NCBI GenBank assembly: GCA_964387945.1
Contig: CAYLYX010000002.1
Coordinates: forward strand, 186,001-250,000
Source of the DNA: Parvicella sp964387945
GTDB lineage: Bacteria; Bacteroidota; Bacteroidia; Flavobacteriales_D; Parvicellaceae
Length of the DNA stretch: 64,000 nucleotides
Reading direction: 5' to 3'
Translations under genes and position numbers: made by a program
Part shown: in pieces, positions 42,096 to 50,966 of the stretch
How positions within the stretch are numbered: position 1 is the stretch's first letter
Layout: every line of letters begins with the position of its first letter
The notes under the pieces: generated by a model
Database searches by the model: none
What the model was told of the DNA's origin: nothing
What the model saw: the letters and a program-made list of their open reading frames with translations, nothing else

Positions 42096-45000
42096 ATGAA
42101 AAAACTATTGGTGTTTGCATTGATATTATCCGCAGGTTCTGTTTTGGGACAAGACTTGTATGAATTAGTTGTAAAGGGAAAAAAGCAAGGAGTTAAGTCA
42201 ACCACCACTCAGGAATGGTTGATCCCCATGGGAAAACATCAAATTATTGAACCGTCTGAAAACCTTTTTCTAAAGATTGACCCAGCAGAGGAACTTATTC
42301 AGGGGTTTTATAAAGACGATTATTTTGAGAAGACAACAGAACCAGAAAAGGCACATTTTTTTGGGGAATTTTATCCGATAGCAAACGAACTGAAGTTTGA
42401 TGACATCATTGTGAACACTGAAGATCATAGTATCAACAAGATGAGATACTTTGGTTATGAGAATGGAGAAACAGGTCCAGGAGCTTGCTTCATATCTGGG
42501 CACTTGATCGTAGCAACTGTTGGCAATAGTCTTGGATTATACAACCTTGAAATATCCAAAGGAAAAGAAGGAGTAATTGAACGGTTTGAAGGTGTAGAGT
42601 TTGCCGTTGTGGATAACCACTTACTAATCGGGAAAGTAGTACGCAAAGAAAAAGAGCACCCAGATGATCGATCGTATCAATTAAATGAAGTGGAAGACTA
42701 CACCTTTGCAGGAGGTGAGATGAAGAAAGTAGGGTCTGCTAAGAAAGAAGAAGAGAAGTTTAACAATTACATGAGTCACCTGGCAGGTTATACAGACAAT
42801 CCTTTGGAGACAGGTAATGCAATTGATTACGAAAAGTTCATGGGAACAAACTTCGAATCAGACTCTGCTTCTAAATACGATCTGATAGTAACCTCTGGGG
42901 CCGGGGTATTGTTTGCTAACGAAAATCAAAAGAACTTCCTGTACTATAAAGGACACTGGTTAAATGTAGGTAAGCGAACTTTTGAAAGAGGGAACTATGA
43001 GTACAGTCAGAATAGCTTTTTCTCGATAGAATCCCATGAGCAATTAGAAGTGATTAATAATAATGCCTCCGCACCCTATGTGCATGCAATGAATGAACTC
43101 GGGGAGTTCATGTATTCGGCAGATGGTAATGCGATCTATCAAGATGTAGAGGATATTCAGGAAAGTGGTGTATGGAATTGGGAGACCAGCAGCTGGATGA
43201 TCCCAGCAGAATATGCTGAGATTAATGTTTTGAATGACTTAATTGTTTGCAAGAAGTATGTTTATCACGTAGATCCGGAAGATGAGTATGGGCTCATTGC
43301 AGATGACATCATAGAGATATACAACTTGAAAGGTGAGAAGAAGAAATCACTAGAACAACCCTCTGATCTTGAGATGCTTGAGGCTATATATGCTGATGCA
43401 AAGGTGAGAAAGATAGAAGGAACATACAATATTTATGAAATCGAGAAGGGAGGTAAAACAGCGTTAATTGAGTTTTCAAAAGAAATACAGTTCACCTATT
43501 CGATTGCAACATTTGAAGAAGGAGTGATTGGAGGAACGTATAACCCCTCAATCAGCACTTATGTGTCGCAGAAAGACGGTAAAATATACATGAATTCATA
43601 TGATGTAGAGCTAGGAACCACTATCAGAGAGGTAAGAGAAGACTTTGTTGCTTATCAATATGTAGATACAGATGGTTACGGGTTTTCTACTGCCTATGTA
43701 GATGAGTTTACAGCAGAGCAATCGAGCCAAAGGTTCCTCAGTGGGGTTAGAAAATTAGATGATCAGCATATTTTGATCTATAACAACACCTATCCTGAAA
43801 TTTTCGAAAAGTACGATGACTATGGTGAACCCCAAACAAATTATGATGCCTACGGAAACCCAAGTTACGCATTTTACTATGATATTCAAGGCAGCTCAAA
43901 TTCTGGACTATGGAATGTAGCACAAAAAAAATGGGACATAAAACCAATGTATGAAAGCATCAAGCCAACAGCCGCTGGTTATACAGCCATGCGCAGAGTA
44001 GATAAGGTGGATGGAAAAATCGTTTCTGAAAACGATGCACGATTTATTGAATCAGCGAAATTCTACCCAATTTCAGACTCTTTTGCGATTGATTTATACG
44101 AACCGTCTTTTAGCCTTAAGGAGAAGAACTTTAATGTGGAGAGTCTCTTCGCAGATTCAAAAAACTTCAAATACTTTATGACTTCTGGAGGTTTTGAGAA
44201 TTGTATCCATCAACCTACTTCTCTTTACCCTAAGGGACATTTCAATAGAACGAATACGAACTATTGGTTCAAGAATAAGGAAGGATATGCGATTCTAGAA
44301 AAGAATCCACTTACCTATGAAGTAAATATCTTGCTACAAGGAATGAAATGGGTTGCTGAAACAGATAAATATTGTTACGGTTTGAATCAAGAAGGGTTTT
44401 GGGTAGGCGCTAAGTCTTCCTTTGGTCTTTCGGACAAAATTGTGGTTATGGTACCCACGCAATTTGAAGTTTTTGAAACAGAGAAAGGGGTTTATGTGGT
44501 ATCAAAAGAAAAAGAACAACTGATTAGCCTTGGCCAAGAGGCGACATTGGAGTCTAACGAAACGCAAAACTGGGATAAAGAAAACCAAAATATTCTTGCC
44601 TTGATGTCGTTTTCTGAAAATGAGATTTATAGCCATGTTGCTGAAAGTCAAGAGTTATATTTTATGAATCCGGATGAGTATCCTTATGGAGGTGCTACAG
44701 ATGTGAGGTACGAAAATGACTTTGTGTGGACAAGAGATGGAGACCAATGGGGATATATGATCAAGGCGAATACGATTGAGAAAACACCGTTCGGTTTCTT
44801 TGTTAGCAAAGCTTTTGTGAAAGATACTTATGGTTTACCAGATTACTTCTACGATGAAAATCATGCGTTAAAAGAAGAGTTTGGAGGACGAGCCTATTTC
44901 GCAGACAAAAATTACGTAGAGATAAATGACCTGTCCGTTACCTCGTACTACAGTTCAAAACCGCTGGAAGGTAGCGATGATTTACACTTGGTTTTTTATG

Positions 45001-45185
45001 GAGATGAAGCACGTCCTGAGTTGAGTGCCATCATTTCGGAGGATGGAAAAATTGCAGTAGAAGCATGCAGTCATGAGTTAAAAGGAGATGTTTTAGAGTA
45101 CTCCCCTTGTGCTATTGATGGACTTGGTTTTCCGCTGTTTGACGAAAATGGAAATCAGGTAATCAAAACGGTTAAGCTAAAATAG
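42096..45185 (+). CDS. Large secreted protein with degenerate WG-like repeats
   Basis: A 1029-residue protein with a signal peptide (KKLLVFALILSAGSVLGQ). The mature protein is acidic and beta-rich. Segments such as GVWNWETSSWMIPAEYAEIN, SGLWNVAQKKWDIKPMYESI and DQWGYMIKANTIEKTPFGF resemble WG repeats, which form propeller-like or solenoid folds in Bacteroidota secreted proteins. There is no C-terminal sorting domain or lipobox, so it may be periplasmic. I cannot give a function. It follows its own promoter-like box and is not clearly in an operon. Confidence 0.75.
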   Translation: MKKLLVFALILSAGSVLGQDLYELVVKGKKQGVKSTTTQEWLIPMGKHQIIEPSENLFLKIDPAEELIQGFYKDDYFEKTTEPEKAHFFGEFYPIANELKFDDIIVNTEDHSINKMRYFGYENGETGPGACFISGHLIVATVGNSLGLYNLEISKGKEGVIERFEGVEFAVVDNHLLIGKVVRKEKEHPDDRSYQLNEVEDYTFAGGEMKKVGSAKKEEEKFNNYMSHLAGYTDNPLETGNAIDYEKFMGTNFESDSASKYDLIVTSGAGVLFANENQKNFLYYKGHWLNVGKRTFERGNYEYSQNSFFSIESHEQLEVINNNASAPYVHAMNELGEFMYSADGNAIYQDVEDIQESGVWNWETSSWMIPAEYAEINVLNDLIVCKKYVYHVDPEDEYGLIADDIIEIYNLKGEKKKSLEQPSDLEMLEAIYADAKVRKIEGTYNIYEIEKGGKTALIEFSKEIQFTYSIATFEEGVIGGTYNPSISTYVSQKDGKIYMNSYDVELGTTIREVREDFVAYQYVDTDGYGFSTAYVDEFTAEQSSQRFLSGVRKLDDQHILIYNNTYPEIFEKYDDYGEPQTNYDAYGNPSYAFYYDIQGSSNSGLWNVAQKKWDIKPMYESIKPTAAGYTAMRRVDKVDGKIVSENDARFIESAKFYPISDSFAIDLYEPSFSLKEKNFNVESLFADSKNFKYFMTSGGFENCIHQPTSLYPKGHFNRTNTNYWFKNKEGYAILEKNPLTYEVNILLQGMKWVAETDKYCYGLNQEGFWVGAKSSFGLSDKIVVMVPTQFEVFETEKGVYVVSKEKEQLISLGQEATLESNETQNWDKENQNILALMSFSENEIYSHVAESQELYFMNPDEYPYGGATDVRYENDFVWTRDGDQWGYMIKANTIEKTPFGFFVSKAFVKDTYGLPDYFYDENHALKEEFGGRAYFADKNYVEINDLSVTSYYSSKPLEGSDDLHLVFYGDEARPELSAIISEDGKIAVEACSHELKGDVLEYSPCAIDGLGFPLFDENGNQVIKTVKLK

Positions 45186-45288
45186 TCGGTTGATCTGGGT
45201 TGGGGATTCATCAATATATTTTGTACATTTATCCACCAACCAAACAACCTCTCCTTTTTTAAGGAGTTCTTAACCAAACATTTAACCA

Positions 45289-47745
45289 ATGAAACAACTT
45301 TTGTTTTTGGGTGCTATTTTCTTAGCATCTGTATCTATCTCTCAGAATGGAACGCAAACTTCTACACCTTTAAGTACGGATAATGATAAGGTTGAAGAGA
45401 AGTGGCAGCGTGCACGTATTTTTTACAAGAGCAACGAAAACCTAACGATTCTCTCAGCACAGGGACTGGCTCTCGATCATGGAAAAACAAAACCAGGCGT
45501 TTATATCGAGTCAGACTTTACAGAAAACCAATTGGCTGTTGCCAGAATGATTGGGTGTGATGTTGAAGTATTGATTGATGACGTTAAAGCTTTTTACAAA
45601 GAACGAGGAAGTATTGAGAACCTGAAGCCTAAATCAGCTCTTGTAGAAAAAAACACGGCATGTACAGGCGGAGGCAGTAGTGTTCCAACTTATACTACAC
45701 CGACTAACTGGGAACTCGGGTCGATGGGCGGTTTTTATACCTATACCGAGATACTGGCCGAACTGGATGACATGGTGACTCAATACCCAAACTTAATTAC
45801 GGTTAAAGCACCCATCTCAAACTTTCAGACGTATGAAGGAAGAGACATTTATTGGGTAAAGATTTCAGATAATCCTAACACCGATGAAGCGGAGCCAGAA
45901 ATGCTCTACGATGCCATTCACCATGCGCGAGAACCAGCCGCTCAGCAGCAGTTGATTTATTACATGTGGTATCTTTTAGAGAACTACTCATCAAGCACAG
46001 AAGTACAGAGTATTGTGGATAACACAGAGTTGTACTTTATCCCAGTGCTCAACCCAGACGGTTACCAATATAACTGCGATAATGATCCCAACGGAGGTGG
46101 AATGTGGAGAAAGAACAGAAAACCAATTGGATCTGGGCAAATCGGGGTGGACAACAACAGAAACTATGACTATGATGATGGAAATGGTTCTGTATGGGGA
46201 ACTACTGGAGTTAGTCACAACATTAGCACGAATAATGACACCTATCCGGGTACGGGTCCGTTTACAGAAGTAGAGAATCAGGCCATGAAATGGTTTTGTG
46301 AGAATCACGACTTCCGCATGGCACTCAATAACCACACCTGGGATAACTCATTACTATACCCTCATGGATACCAAAACGTGCAAACCCCAGAGAATAGCAC
46401 CTATGTGGCTATTTCTGACATGATGGTGCAATACAATGGTCTGGGAATGGTCGCAAAACTTAGCGCACTCCTATACCCAGCATCTGGCGATTCGGACGAC
46501 TGGCAGTATGGTGCTGATTTGGCAACCAAGCCAAGAATTTTTTCCTTTACTCCAGAGATAGGAGATGACGGTTTTTGGCCAGACATCAACGACATCGAGG
46601 ATGTATGTAACTCTATGATGTGGACCAACCTCACCGCAGCTCATTTGATTACAAACTATTCCAGCACAGAAGACATTTCTGAGTATACGATTGGAAGCAC
46701 TAGCGGCTATTTTAATTATACCATTCAGCGACTTGGGTTAGAAGACCCTTCTAGTTTTACGGTGAGCATTAATCCGATTTCGGCAAACATTCAGTCGGTA
46801 GGTGGAGCCAATACGCACAGCACAATGACGCTGTTGCAAATGGATGAAGATTCTATATCATTTACCTTAGATCCTGCTATTACGGTAGGAGAGACTGTTG
46901 AGTACGAAATTGTAGTAGACAACGGATACTTTTCAGAAGTAATACCGGTTGAGAAAGTGTATGGCGCTGGTACTGCGGCTTTGTCAGACCCTGCTGATGA
47001 CTTATCAAACTGGACCGTGTCTCAAACTTGGGGTACAACTACTTCAACCTATTACTCTGCGTCAAGTTCAATTACAGATTCACCAAGTGGTGACTATGAT
47101 AATAACATCAACAAGCGCATCACGTTGTCTAATGACGTGGATTTGAGTATTGCCTTGTCAGCCACTGTTTCTTTCTATGCAAAATGGGACATTGAAGATA
47201 ACTACGATTACGTGCAGTTTGAGGTCTCAACAGATGGAGGAAATAGCTGGGAGCCACAGTGTGGTAACTATACGAACACAGGAACAAGTAATCAGGATCA
47301 AGGAAAACCACTTTACGATGGTACGCAAAGCACTTGGGTAAAAGAAGAAATTAACTTGAGCGATTACTTGGGAGAGTCGGTAACCTTTAGATTTCAGATT
47401 ATCTCGGATAACTATGTTGAAGAAGATGGTTTTTACTTTGATGATTTTGAGGTGTCCGTGATCAACCAATCGAGTCAATCGATTCAGGAAGGTTCATTTG
47501 AGTTGGGGGGATATCCTAATCCAGCAAGTGACCAATTTACTGTTGCTTATAACTTAAATGAAACAAGCGAAGCTGATCTGATCATTACCAATGGTCTTGG
47601 AGAAGTAGTTAGAATTGAGCAGTTAACGGGGGAAAGCGGACGTCTTAACGTAGAATTGTCGACTTTTGCTTCTGGAGTCTATTTCTACCAGATAAAAAGT
47701 GCGAGTGGAGCCTCTCAAGTAAAGAAATTTATAGTTTCAAAATAA
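45289..47745 (+). CDS. M14 zinc carboxypeptidase with T9SS type A sorting domain
   Basis: An 818-residue secreted metallopeptidase. After a signal peptide (KQLLFLGAIFLASVSIS) and a propeptide, the M14 catalytic domain shows zinc ligands in DAIHHAREPAAQQQLIYYM (His-x-x-Glu), the third His in NNHTWDNSLLYPHGY, PVLNPDGYQYN for substrate binding and the catalytic Glu in FTPEIGDDGFWPD. A C-terminal beta domain and a type A sorting domain (GYPNPASDQFTVAYNL, LIITNGLGEVVRIE, ASGVYFYQIKSASGA) follow. It should cleave C-terminal residues from peptides outside the cell. A strong terminator follows. Confidence 0.95.
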   Translation: MKQLLFLGAIFLASVSISQNGTQTSTPLSTDNDKVEEKWQRARIFYKSNENLTILSAQGLALDHGKTKPGVYIESDFTENQLAVARMIGCDVEVLIDDVKAFYKERGSIENLKPKSALVEKNTACTGGGSSVPTYTTPTNWELGSMGGFYTYTEILAELDDMVTQYPNLITVKAPISNFQTYEGRDIYWVKISDNPNTDEAEPEMLYDAIHHAREPAAQQQLIYYMWYLLENYSSSTEVQSIVDNTELYFIPVLNPDGYQYNCDNDPNGGGMWRKNRKPIGSGQIGVDNNRNYDYDDGNGSVWGTTGVSHNISTNNDTYPGTGPFTEVENQAMKWFCENHDFRMALNNHTWDNSLLYPHGYQNVQTPENSTYVAISDMMVQYNGLGMVAKLSALLYPASGDSDDWQYGADLATKPRIFSFTPEIGDDGFWPDINDIEDVCNSMMWTNLTAAHLITNYSSTEDISEYTIGSTSGYFNYTIQRLGLEDPSSFTVSINPISANIQSVGGANTHSTMTLLQMDEDSISFTLDPAITVGETVEYEIVVDNGYFSEVIPVEKVYGAGTAALSDPADDLSNWTVSQTWGTTTSTYYSASSSITDSPSGDYDNNINKRITLSNDVDLSIALSATVSFYAKWDIEDNYDYVQFEVSTDGGNSWEPQCGNYTNTGTSNQDQGKPLYDGTQSTWVKEEINLSDYLGESVTFRFQIISDNYVEEDGFYFDDFEVSVINQSSQSIQEGSFELGGYPNPASDQFTVAYNLNETSEADLIITNGLGEVVRIEQLTGESGRLNVELSTFASGVYFYQIKSASGASQVKKFIVSK

Positions 47746-47763
47746 GCTTAGGTTTGCCTAAAG

Positions 47764-47799
47764 AAAAAGCCCATTTGACAGCATCAAATGGGCTTTTTT
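47764..47799. terminator. Strong bidirectional terminator
   Basis: AAAAAGCCCATTTGA and TCAAATGGGCTTTTT form a perfect 15-base stem around a 5-base loop, with A/T tracts on both sides. It separates the M14 peptidase and DUF4920 genes. Confidence 0.9.
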
Positions 47800-47818
47800 G
47801 CGATAGTACGCTTAATTC

Positions 47819-48391
47819 TTAAGGTGTAATCAAGATACCCGTAGCAATAAATGAGGTTTCGATCTTGTCCTCAGTAATTGCATCATAGGCTTCTTGTGAA
47901 ACTTCATTTCCAGCTTCCACTTCATCATCCAGCAAATGTTTTTGAAACTCAACAGAGAAAGTGTCTACATCTGTTTTTCCTTGTAGGATGACCTCTTTTC
48001 CGATTTCCGTATCAATTGGAACGAAAAAGTCATGCTCTCCAAAGAAAACTCTCATCTCCTCCTTGCCAGGGTTCTCTAGTGTCACCCAACAACCTGCTTT
48101 TTGACAAACCCCTGCCAACTGAGCTTTTACCTTTCCTTCGAAAGTTCCTGTTGAGTCCACAATGGCGTTCATTTCTTCGATAGAGACCGCTCCATCAGCA
48201 TTCATTTCTTCAATACCGTAGTAAGCATATCCATCTACCATTACAATTTCCTCTTCCACTTCTACCTCCTGATTTTCAGAAGTGTTTTCTTGAGCATTTG
48301 ATTCGGTTGAATCATCACTTTCTGGTTCTTTTTCACCACATGACGTAAGGGATACCGAAATCGCAATTGCTGCGTAAAATAACTTTTTCAT
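47819..48391 (-). CDS. DUF4920 lipoprotein
   Basis: A 190-residue lipoprotein (signal ending SLTSCG, Cys 18) with an acidic linker and a domain containing VQ/CxxxGC-like GVCQKAGCWVTLENPGKEEM and FFVPIDTEIGKEVILQGK, as in the DUF4920 family. The two Cys near Trp suggest a redox or metal-binding centre; some proteins of this family are linked to copper or haem enzymes, which is an inference. The TTG eight codons upstream lies next to a TACTTTTG promoter box, so the ATG at 48391 is the start. Divergent from the histidine kinase gene. Confidence 0.8.
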   Translation of the reverse strand: MKKLFYAAIAISVSLTSCGEKEPESDDSTESNAQENTSENQEVEVEEEIVMVDGYAYYGIEEMNADGAVSIEEMNAIVDSTGTFEGKVKAQLAGVCQKAGCWVTLENPGKEEMRVFFGEHDFFVPIDTEIGKEVILQGKTDVDTFSVEFQKHLLDDEVEAGNEVSQEAYDAITEDKIETSFIATGILITP

Positions 48392-48412
48392 TTTTCTGTT
48401 TTTATTTAAGCA

Positions 48413-48420
48413 CAAAAGTA
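48413..48420 (-). promoter_or_regulatory. Candidate -7 box TACTTTTG (DUF4920 gene)
   Basis: Exact TAnnTTTG match on the minus strand, 21 bases before the ATG. It forms a divergent pair with the box at 48461. Confidence 0.4.
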
Positions 48421-48460
48421 TAATTTTTCAAAACATCACTTTTGCTAATTCACAATCAAC

Positions 48461-48468
48461 TACTTTTG
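48461..48468 (+). promoter_or_regulatory. Candidate -7 box TACTTTTG (histidine kinase gene)
   Basis: Exact TAnnTTTG match five bases before the histidine kinase ATG, with TTTTG 16 bases further up. If used, transcription would start at or very near the start codon, giving a leaderless message. Confidence 0.4.
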
Positions 48469-48473
48469 TATCC

Positions 48474-49391
48474 ATGTCTGACAGAGGAAAGTCTAGAAAA
48501 ACATTGGTTGTCTTTTATCTACTCATTGGGTATATATTGGCACAAATTACTTGGTGGATTTACCAGATTATTACCTTATCCAAACAGATCGATGATTCAG
48601 GCGGTTTTGCGAAAGCTAAGATGAGAATGCTAGCTGGAGAGTTTGCCGTTTTCTTTGTGTTGTTATGTGCTGGACTGCTATACATTCATCGAGTGTTTAA
48701 GCGAGAACTGGATTTATCAGCCAACAAAAAGAACTTCTCATTAAGCATTACCCATGAGTTAAAAACACCCATCACCACCACAAAACTTTTTCTGGAGTCA
48801 CTCATTAACCATGACGGTAGCATTACCCCAGAAAAGAGAAGCGAGATCTATCAAAAAATGTATGGAGAACAAACAAGGCTCAATGAGTTGATAGAGAAAG
48901 TACTCCTGTCGGCAAGGATGGAAAACGCGCAGATTAAACTCTCACTAGAAACGGTAGATTTAGCAGAAGTCATGCAAGAAATGATTGCCAACATGCGAGT
49001 CCCACAAGAGGTAAGCCTGTCCTTAGAGGATGGTTTGATGGTGAAGATCGATCGATTTTACTTTCAGTCGGTTCTTCAAAACCTGATTGAAAATGCTTCT
49101 AAGTACAGTCCAGATCAAGCGGAAATAGAAGTGGTTTTGACAAAAGAAGGAAAGTTCGCAAAGTTTACAGTCATTGACCAAGGAATGGGAATCAGCTCAG
49201 AGGATAAACATCGTGTTTTTGAGATGTACCAAAGGTTGGAGAATGAAGAAGTAAAAGAAACAAAAGGAACCGGGTTGGGCCTTTACATCGTGAAGCAACT
49301 GGTAAAAGAACACAAAGGCAGAATTAATGTTGAAGATAACCCAGCAGGAAAGGGTACACTTTTCAACGTATTTTTGCCGTTAATACAATAA
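48474..49391 (+). CDS. Membrane histidine kinase (orphan)
   Basis: A 305-residue sensor kinase with two membrane helices at about residues 10-30 and 58-78 and only a short loop between them. The phosphoacceptor His is in FSLSITHELKTPITTTKLF (about residue 96). The catalytic domain has an N box (LIENASKYSPDQAEIEV), G1 (DQGMGISSEDKHRVFEMYQR) and G2 (GTGLGLYIVKQL). No response regulator gene is nearby. With hardly any periplasmic part it may sense the membrane or work with other proteins. The gpmI gene follows three bases after its stop. Confidence 0.93.
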   Translation: MSDRGKSRKTLVVFYLLIGYILAQITWWIYQIITLSKQIDDSGGFAKAKMRMLAGEFAVFFVLLCAGLLYIHRVFKRELDLSANKKNFSLSITHELKTPITTTKLFLESLINHDGSITPEKRSEIYQKMYGEQTRLNELIEKVLLSARMENAQIKLSLETVDLAEVMQEMIANMRVPQEVSLSLEDGLMVKIDRFYFQSVLQNLIENASKYSPDQAEIEVVLTKEGKFAKFTVIDQGMGISSEDKHRVFEMYQRLENEEVKETKGTGLGLYIVKQLVKEHKGRINVEDNPAGKGTLFNVFLPLIQ

Positions 49392-49393
49392 AG

Positions 49394-50902
49394 ATGAACA
49401 GTAAAGTAGCACTTATCATCCTAGATGGCTGGGGACATGGAAGAAAGGATAGTTCGGACGGTATTTTTTTAGCAAAAACGCCTTTTGTAGATAGCCTATA
49501 TACGAAGCACCCGAGTTCTAACTTAGTGACTTTTGGAGAACAGGTAGGACTGCCCGAAGGACAAATGGGAAATAGTGAAGTAGGCCACATGAACATTGGG
49601 GCTGGGAGAATTGTGTACCAGGATTTGGTGAAAATAAACAAAGCCATTCGAGAAAAGGAGTTCTTTCGTAATCCAGAATTACTGAAAGCAGCGGCCTATG
49701 CAAAAAAAGAAGGAAAGAAAATTCACCTTTTGGGACTAGTGTCTAATGGTGGTGTCCATTCGTCTCAGGAGCATTTGCATGCGTTGTGTGACTTTTTTGA
49801 AGAGCAAGAACTTACAGAAGTTTTTGTGCATGCCTTTACAGACGGAAGAGACTGTTCACCAACAAGTGGTGTTGGGTTTCTGAGAAGACTAGAAGAGCAT
49901 ATAAAAGGCAAGCATACGAGAATTGCTTCGGTTATTGGCAGGTACTACGCCATGGATCGAGATACAAGATGGGAACGGATCAAAAAAGCCTATGATTTAC
50001 TTACAAAAGGAAAAGGTGAGGAGTTTGATCAGGCATCTGTTGCGCTCGAACAGAGCTACGCAAACGGAGTCACCGATGAGTTTGTTGAACCACAAATTAA
50101 AAAAGGGACAAAAGGTTTAATTGAAACGGGTGATGTGGTCGTCTGTTTCAACTTCAGAACAGATCGTTGTCGCGAAATTACGCGAGCCCTTCATCAGGAA
50201 AGTTTTCCTGAGCATGACATGACTCCTTTGCCGTTGTATTATGTTACCATGACAAATTATGACAAGACCTTCAAGGATGTGAAGGTTTTATTTGCAAAAG
50301 AAGAGCTCAAAAACACACTAGGAGAAGTAGTTTCCGCAGCAGGAAGAACGCAGCTGAGAATTGCGGAAACGGAAAAATATCCTCACGTTTCATTTTTCTT
50401 TAGTGGTGGAAGGGAACAAGTCTTTAAGGGAGAAAATCGAATCATGATTAACTCTCCTAAAGTTGCAACCTATGACTTACAGCCAGAGATGAGCGCGTAC
50501 GAAGTCACCAAAGCGGTGATTACGGAAATGAAAAGCAACGCTCCAGACTTCATTTGTCTTAATTACGCGAATGGCGATATGGTTGGACATACAGGTGTTC
50601 CGAAAGCCATTCTCAAAGCCTGTGAGACCGTTGATGAATGCCTAGAGAAAGTGGTTGAGGTAGGCGCTGAGAACGGATACGCTTTTGTGGTCATTGCAGA
50701 TCATGGCAATGCCGATAAGATGTTCAATGAAGATGGGTCTCCCCATACGGCTCACACCACCAACTTGGTTCCCTGTATTTTGATCTCACCAGAAAATCAT
50801 CAACTGAGAGACGGTATACTAGCAGATGTAGCCCCAACCATTTTGGATCTGATGGGAATTGAAACACCATCGGAAATAACGGGCAAGTCGTTGATAGAAT
50901 AA
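49394..50902 (+). CDS. gpmI: Phosphoglycerate mutase, 2,3-bisphosphoglycerate-independent
   Basis: A 502-residue Mn-dependent glycolytic enzyme interconverting 3- and 2-phosphoglycerate. The N-terminus shows LIILDGWGHGRKDSSDGIFL, GNSEVGHMNIGAGRIV has the catalytic Ser, and ANGDMVGHTGVPKA plus VVIADHGNADKM hold metal ligands of the alkaline-phosphatase-like domain. Full length. It overlaps or nearly abuts the histidine kinase gene and is probably co-transcribed with it. The next promoter lies just downstream. Confidence 0.97.
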   Translation: MNSKVALIILDGWGHGRKDSSDGIFLAKTPFVDSLYTKHPSSNLVTFGEQVGLPEGQMGNSEVGHMNIGAGRIVYQDLVKINKAIREKEFFRNPELLKAAAYAKKEGKKIHLLGLVSNGGVHSSQEHLHALCDFFEEQELTEVFVHAFTDGRDCSPTSGVGFLRRLEEHIKGKHTRIASVIGRYYAMDRDTRWERIKKAYDLLTKGKGEEFDQASVALEQSYANGVTDEFVEPQIKKGTKGLIETGDVVVCFNFRTDRCREITRALHQESFPEHDMTPLPLYYVTMTNYDKTFKDVKVLFAKEELKNTLGEVVSAAGRTQLRIAETEKYPHVSFFFSGGREQVFKGENRIMINSPKVATYDLQPEMSAYEVTKAVITEMKSNAPDFICLNYANGDMVGHTGVPKAILKACETVDECLEKVVEVGAENGYAFVVIADHGNADKMFNEDGSPHTAHTTNLVPCILISPENHQLRDGILADVAPTILDLMGIETPSEITGKSLIE

Positions 50903-50913
50903 TTGCTATCTGC

Positions 50914-50943
50914 TTGAATTTGAACTAAATTCGACTATATTTG
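50914..50943 (+). promoter_or_regulatory. Promoter of the SiaA-like / lipid A operon
   Basis: TTG (50914-50916), a 19-base spacer and TATATTTG (50936-50943) give a full Bacteroidota -33/-7 match, 24 bases before the ATG at 50967. Confidence 0.6.
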
Positions 50944-50966
50944 TGAGATAAGAGAACTGCACCTTG

